A DNA stretch of 64,000 nucleotides, from the NCBI GenBank assembly GCA_040954595.2, contig CM082584.2:12834001-12898000 (forward strand), written 5' to 3'. The notes beneath the pieces were generated by a model, which was not told where the DNA came from, ran no database searches, and saw nothing but the letters and a program-made list of their open reading frames with translations. Below are positions 63,070 through 64,000 of the stretch, piece by piece. The DNA is from Balanoglossus misakiensis (Eukaryota > Hemichordata). Position 1 is the first letter of the stretch. Each line of letters starts with the position of its first letter. The position numbers and the translations under genes are program-made.

Positions 63070-64000
63070 TTGCTTGTGTTTACCTATCTTGCATGGAATA
63101 TCAGATTGCTTTGACCCCTACTCTTCAGTTTCGTGTGTATTGGCGACTTCACATGAAATCAGTATCGGGGAAACGGAGTTGATAGAATCAAGCAAAACCC
63201 CCGCAGAGGGCGGTATACTACGAGATAAAGCATAATTCACTCACTCCTACCAATGCTGAAAGAACGAATTTTTCGGAGATGGGAGCAAGTCTAAGCTGTA
63301 TGACAATACAAAACCAGCAGCACTTGTTAAAAATTGTTGGTAGAGAACTTTGTACGCCAAGGAAAGGACCTAAACGCTTCATTTGAATCAGTCTAAACAC
63401 ATTCTGAACAAAAGTGGTTTGAAAAAAATCTACCATCAACTTGTTGATGAGAAATAAGGATTATGCGCGACTTCAGGAGAAATCTGCGTTTCAGCTGGAG
63501 TCTCAATCTTTCCGACCCGCCAGGATATCTCACAGCCCACTTTCTCTCGCCGAAACGTTATACACAGTTATAAAGAACACTGAGTAAAGAACATAGCAGA
63601 AACACGTGCAAGTGCACACATTACAGAGGAATGGTTGAATAACAAAAGGGTATGGGTGTGTCATCAGCAGGCACCGCCTAAATAAAGAAGATTATTATCA
63701 ATTTCATCACAGGTAGAGGTGACTATACACATGATACACTTTCGTTGGCATGTTGCCATGCTAAGACCCATTGTATAATTGTTGAACAGCGAAGGGCCGC
63801 GGGTAAATGGACCTCGAAATTGCAAACACTGAGAATAAACAAGATTATTGATTACTGTAATAGCATTAGCTATCTGACTGACGTCATTCGAGTGGTCTGA
63901 CGGGCATAATACGAATCAAGTGGATATGGCAATATTTGGTGAGGACATAAGACGACATTATACGTAACTCATCTGTTCAAGGATGGGTCCACCGAGTGTC
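63070..64000. other. Right-edge intergenic DNA, nothing supported
   Basis: About 930 bp with no recognisable exon, RNA gene or repeat. ORFs here are under 75 codons and match nothing known to me. Confidence 0.5.

Overview
The window is nuclear DNA of an intron-rich metazoan, most likely a marine invertebrate deuterostome such as a hemichordate or cephalochordate. The taxon is inferred from the gene set, AT-rich introns with GT-AG borders, and scattered acatgtacatgta-type motifs; no species is claimed. All gene models were built by hand: exons were located by protein similarity, then GT/AG borders and intron phases were required to join without breaking the frame.

Layout. (1) 104-12369, minus: the N-terminal ~522 codons of a CACHD1 gene (VWFA and cache domain protein, the CaV alpha2delta-like Wnt/calcium-channel modulator); the rest lies off the left edge. 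(2) 13047-15190, plus: complete mitochondrial ferredoxin FDX2, head to head with CACHD1 across a 677-bp shared promoter region. (3) 15441-33580: an 18-kb gene-poor stretch with one plausible small gene, a cysteine-rich, probably GPI-anchored secreted protein (21209-21649, minus), plus hairpins, a CAT microsatellite and a group of YY1-like motifs. (4) 33850-53315, minus: a 30-exon gene whose exons join in one frame into a predicted 1390-residue protein. Order: signal peptide, fibronectin type III domain, eight EGF-like domains, a transmembrane helix, a basic/acidic cytosolic linker, then a full DEG/ENaC channel subunit whose extracellular loop carries five LDL-receptor A domains, a ShKT domain and a sixth LDLa domain. 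(5) 55311-58359, minus: complete BRIX1 (60S ribosome assembly). (6) 58785-61962, plus: complete PAIP1 (PABP-interacting translation factor), head to head with BRIX1 over 425 bp.

The genes are not one pathway. BRIX1 and PAIP1 both serve protein synthesis and probably share a promoter. The notable object is gene 4: it looks like a DEG/ENaC channel covalently tethered to a receptor-like FN3/EGF ectodomain through an extra membrane pass, and the charge pattern fits a three-pass topology. Much of the remaining sequence is intron and intergenic DNA in which I see only simple repeats and short inverted repeats.
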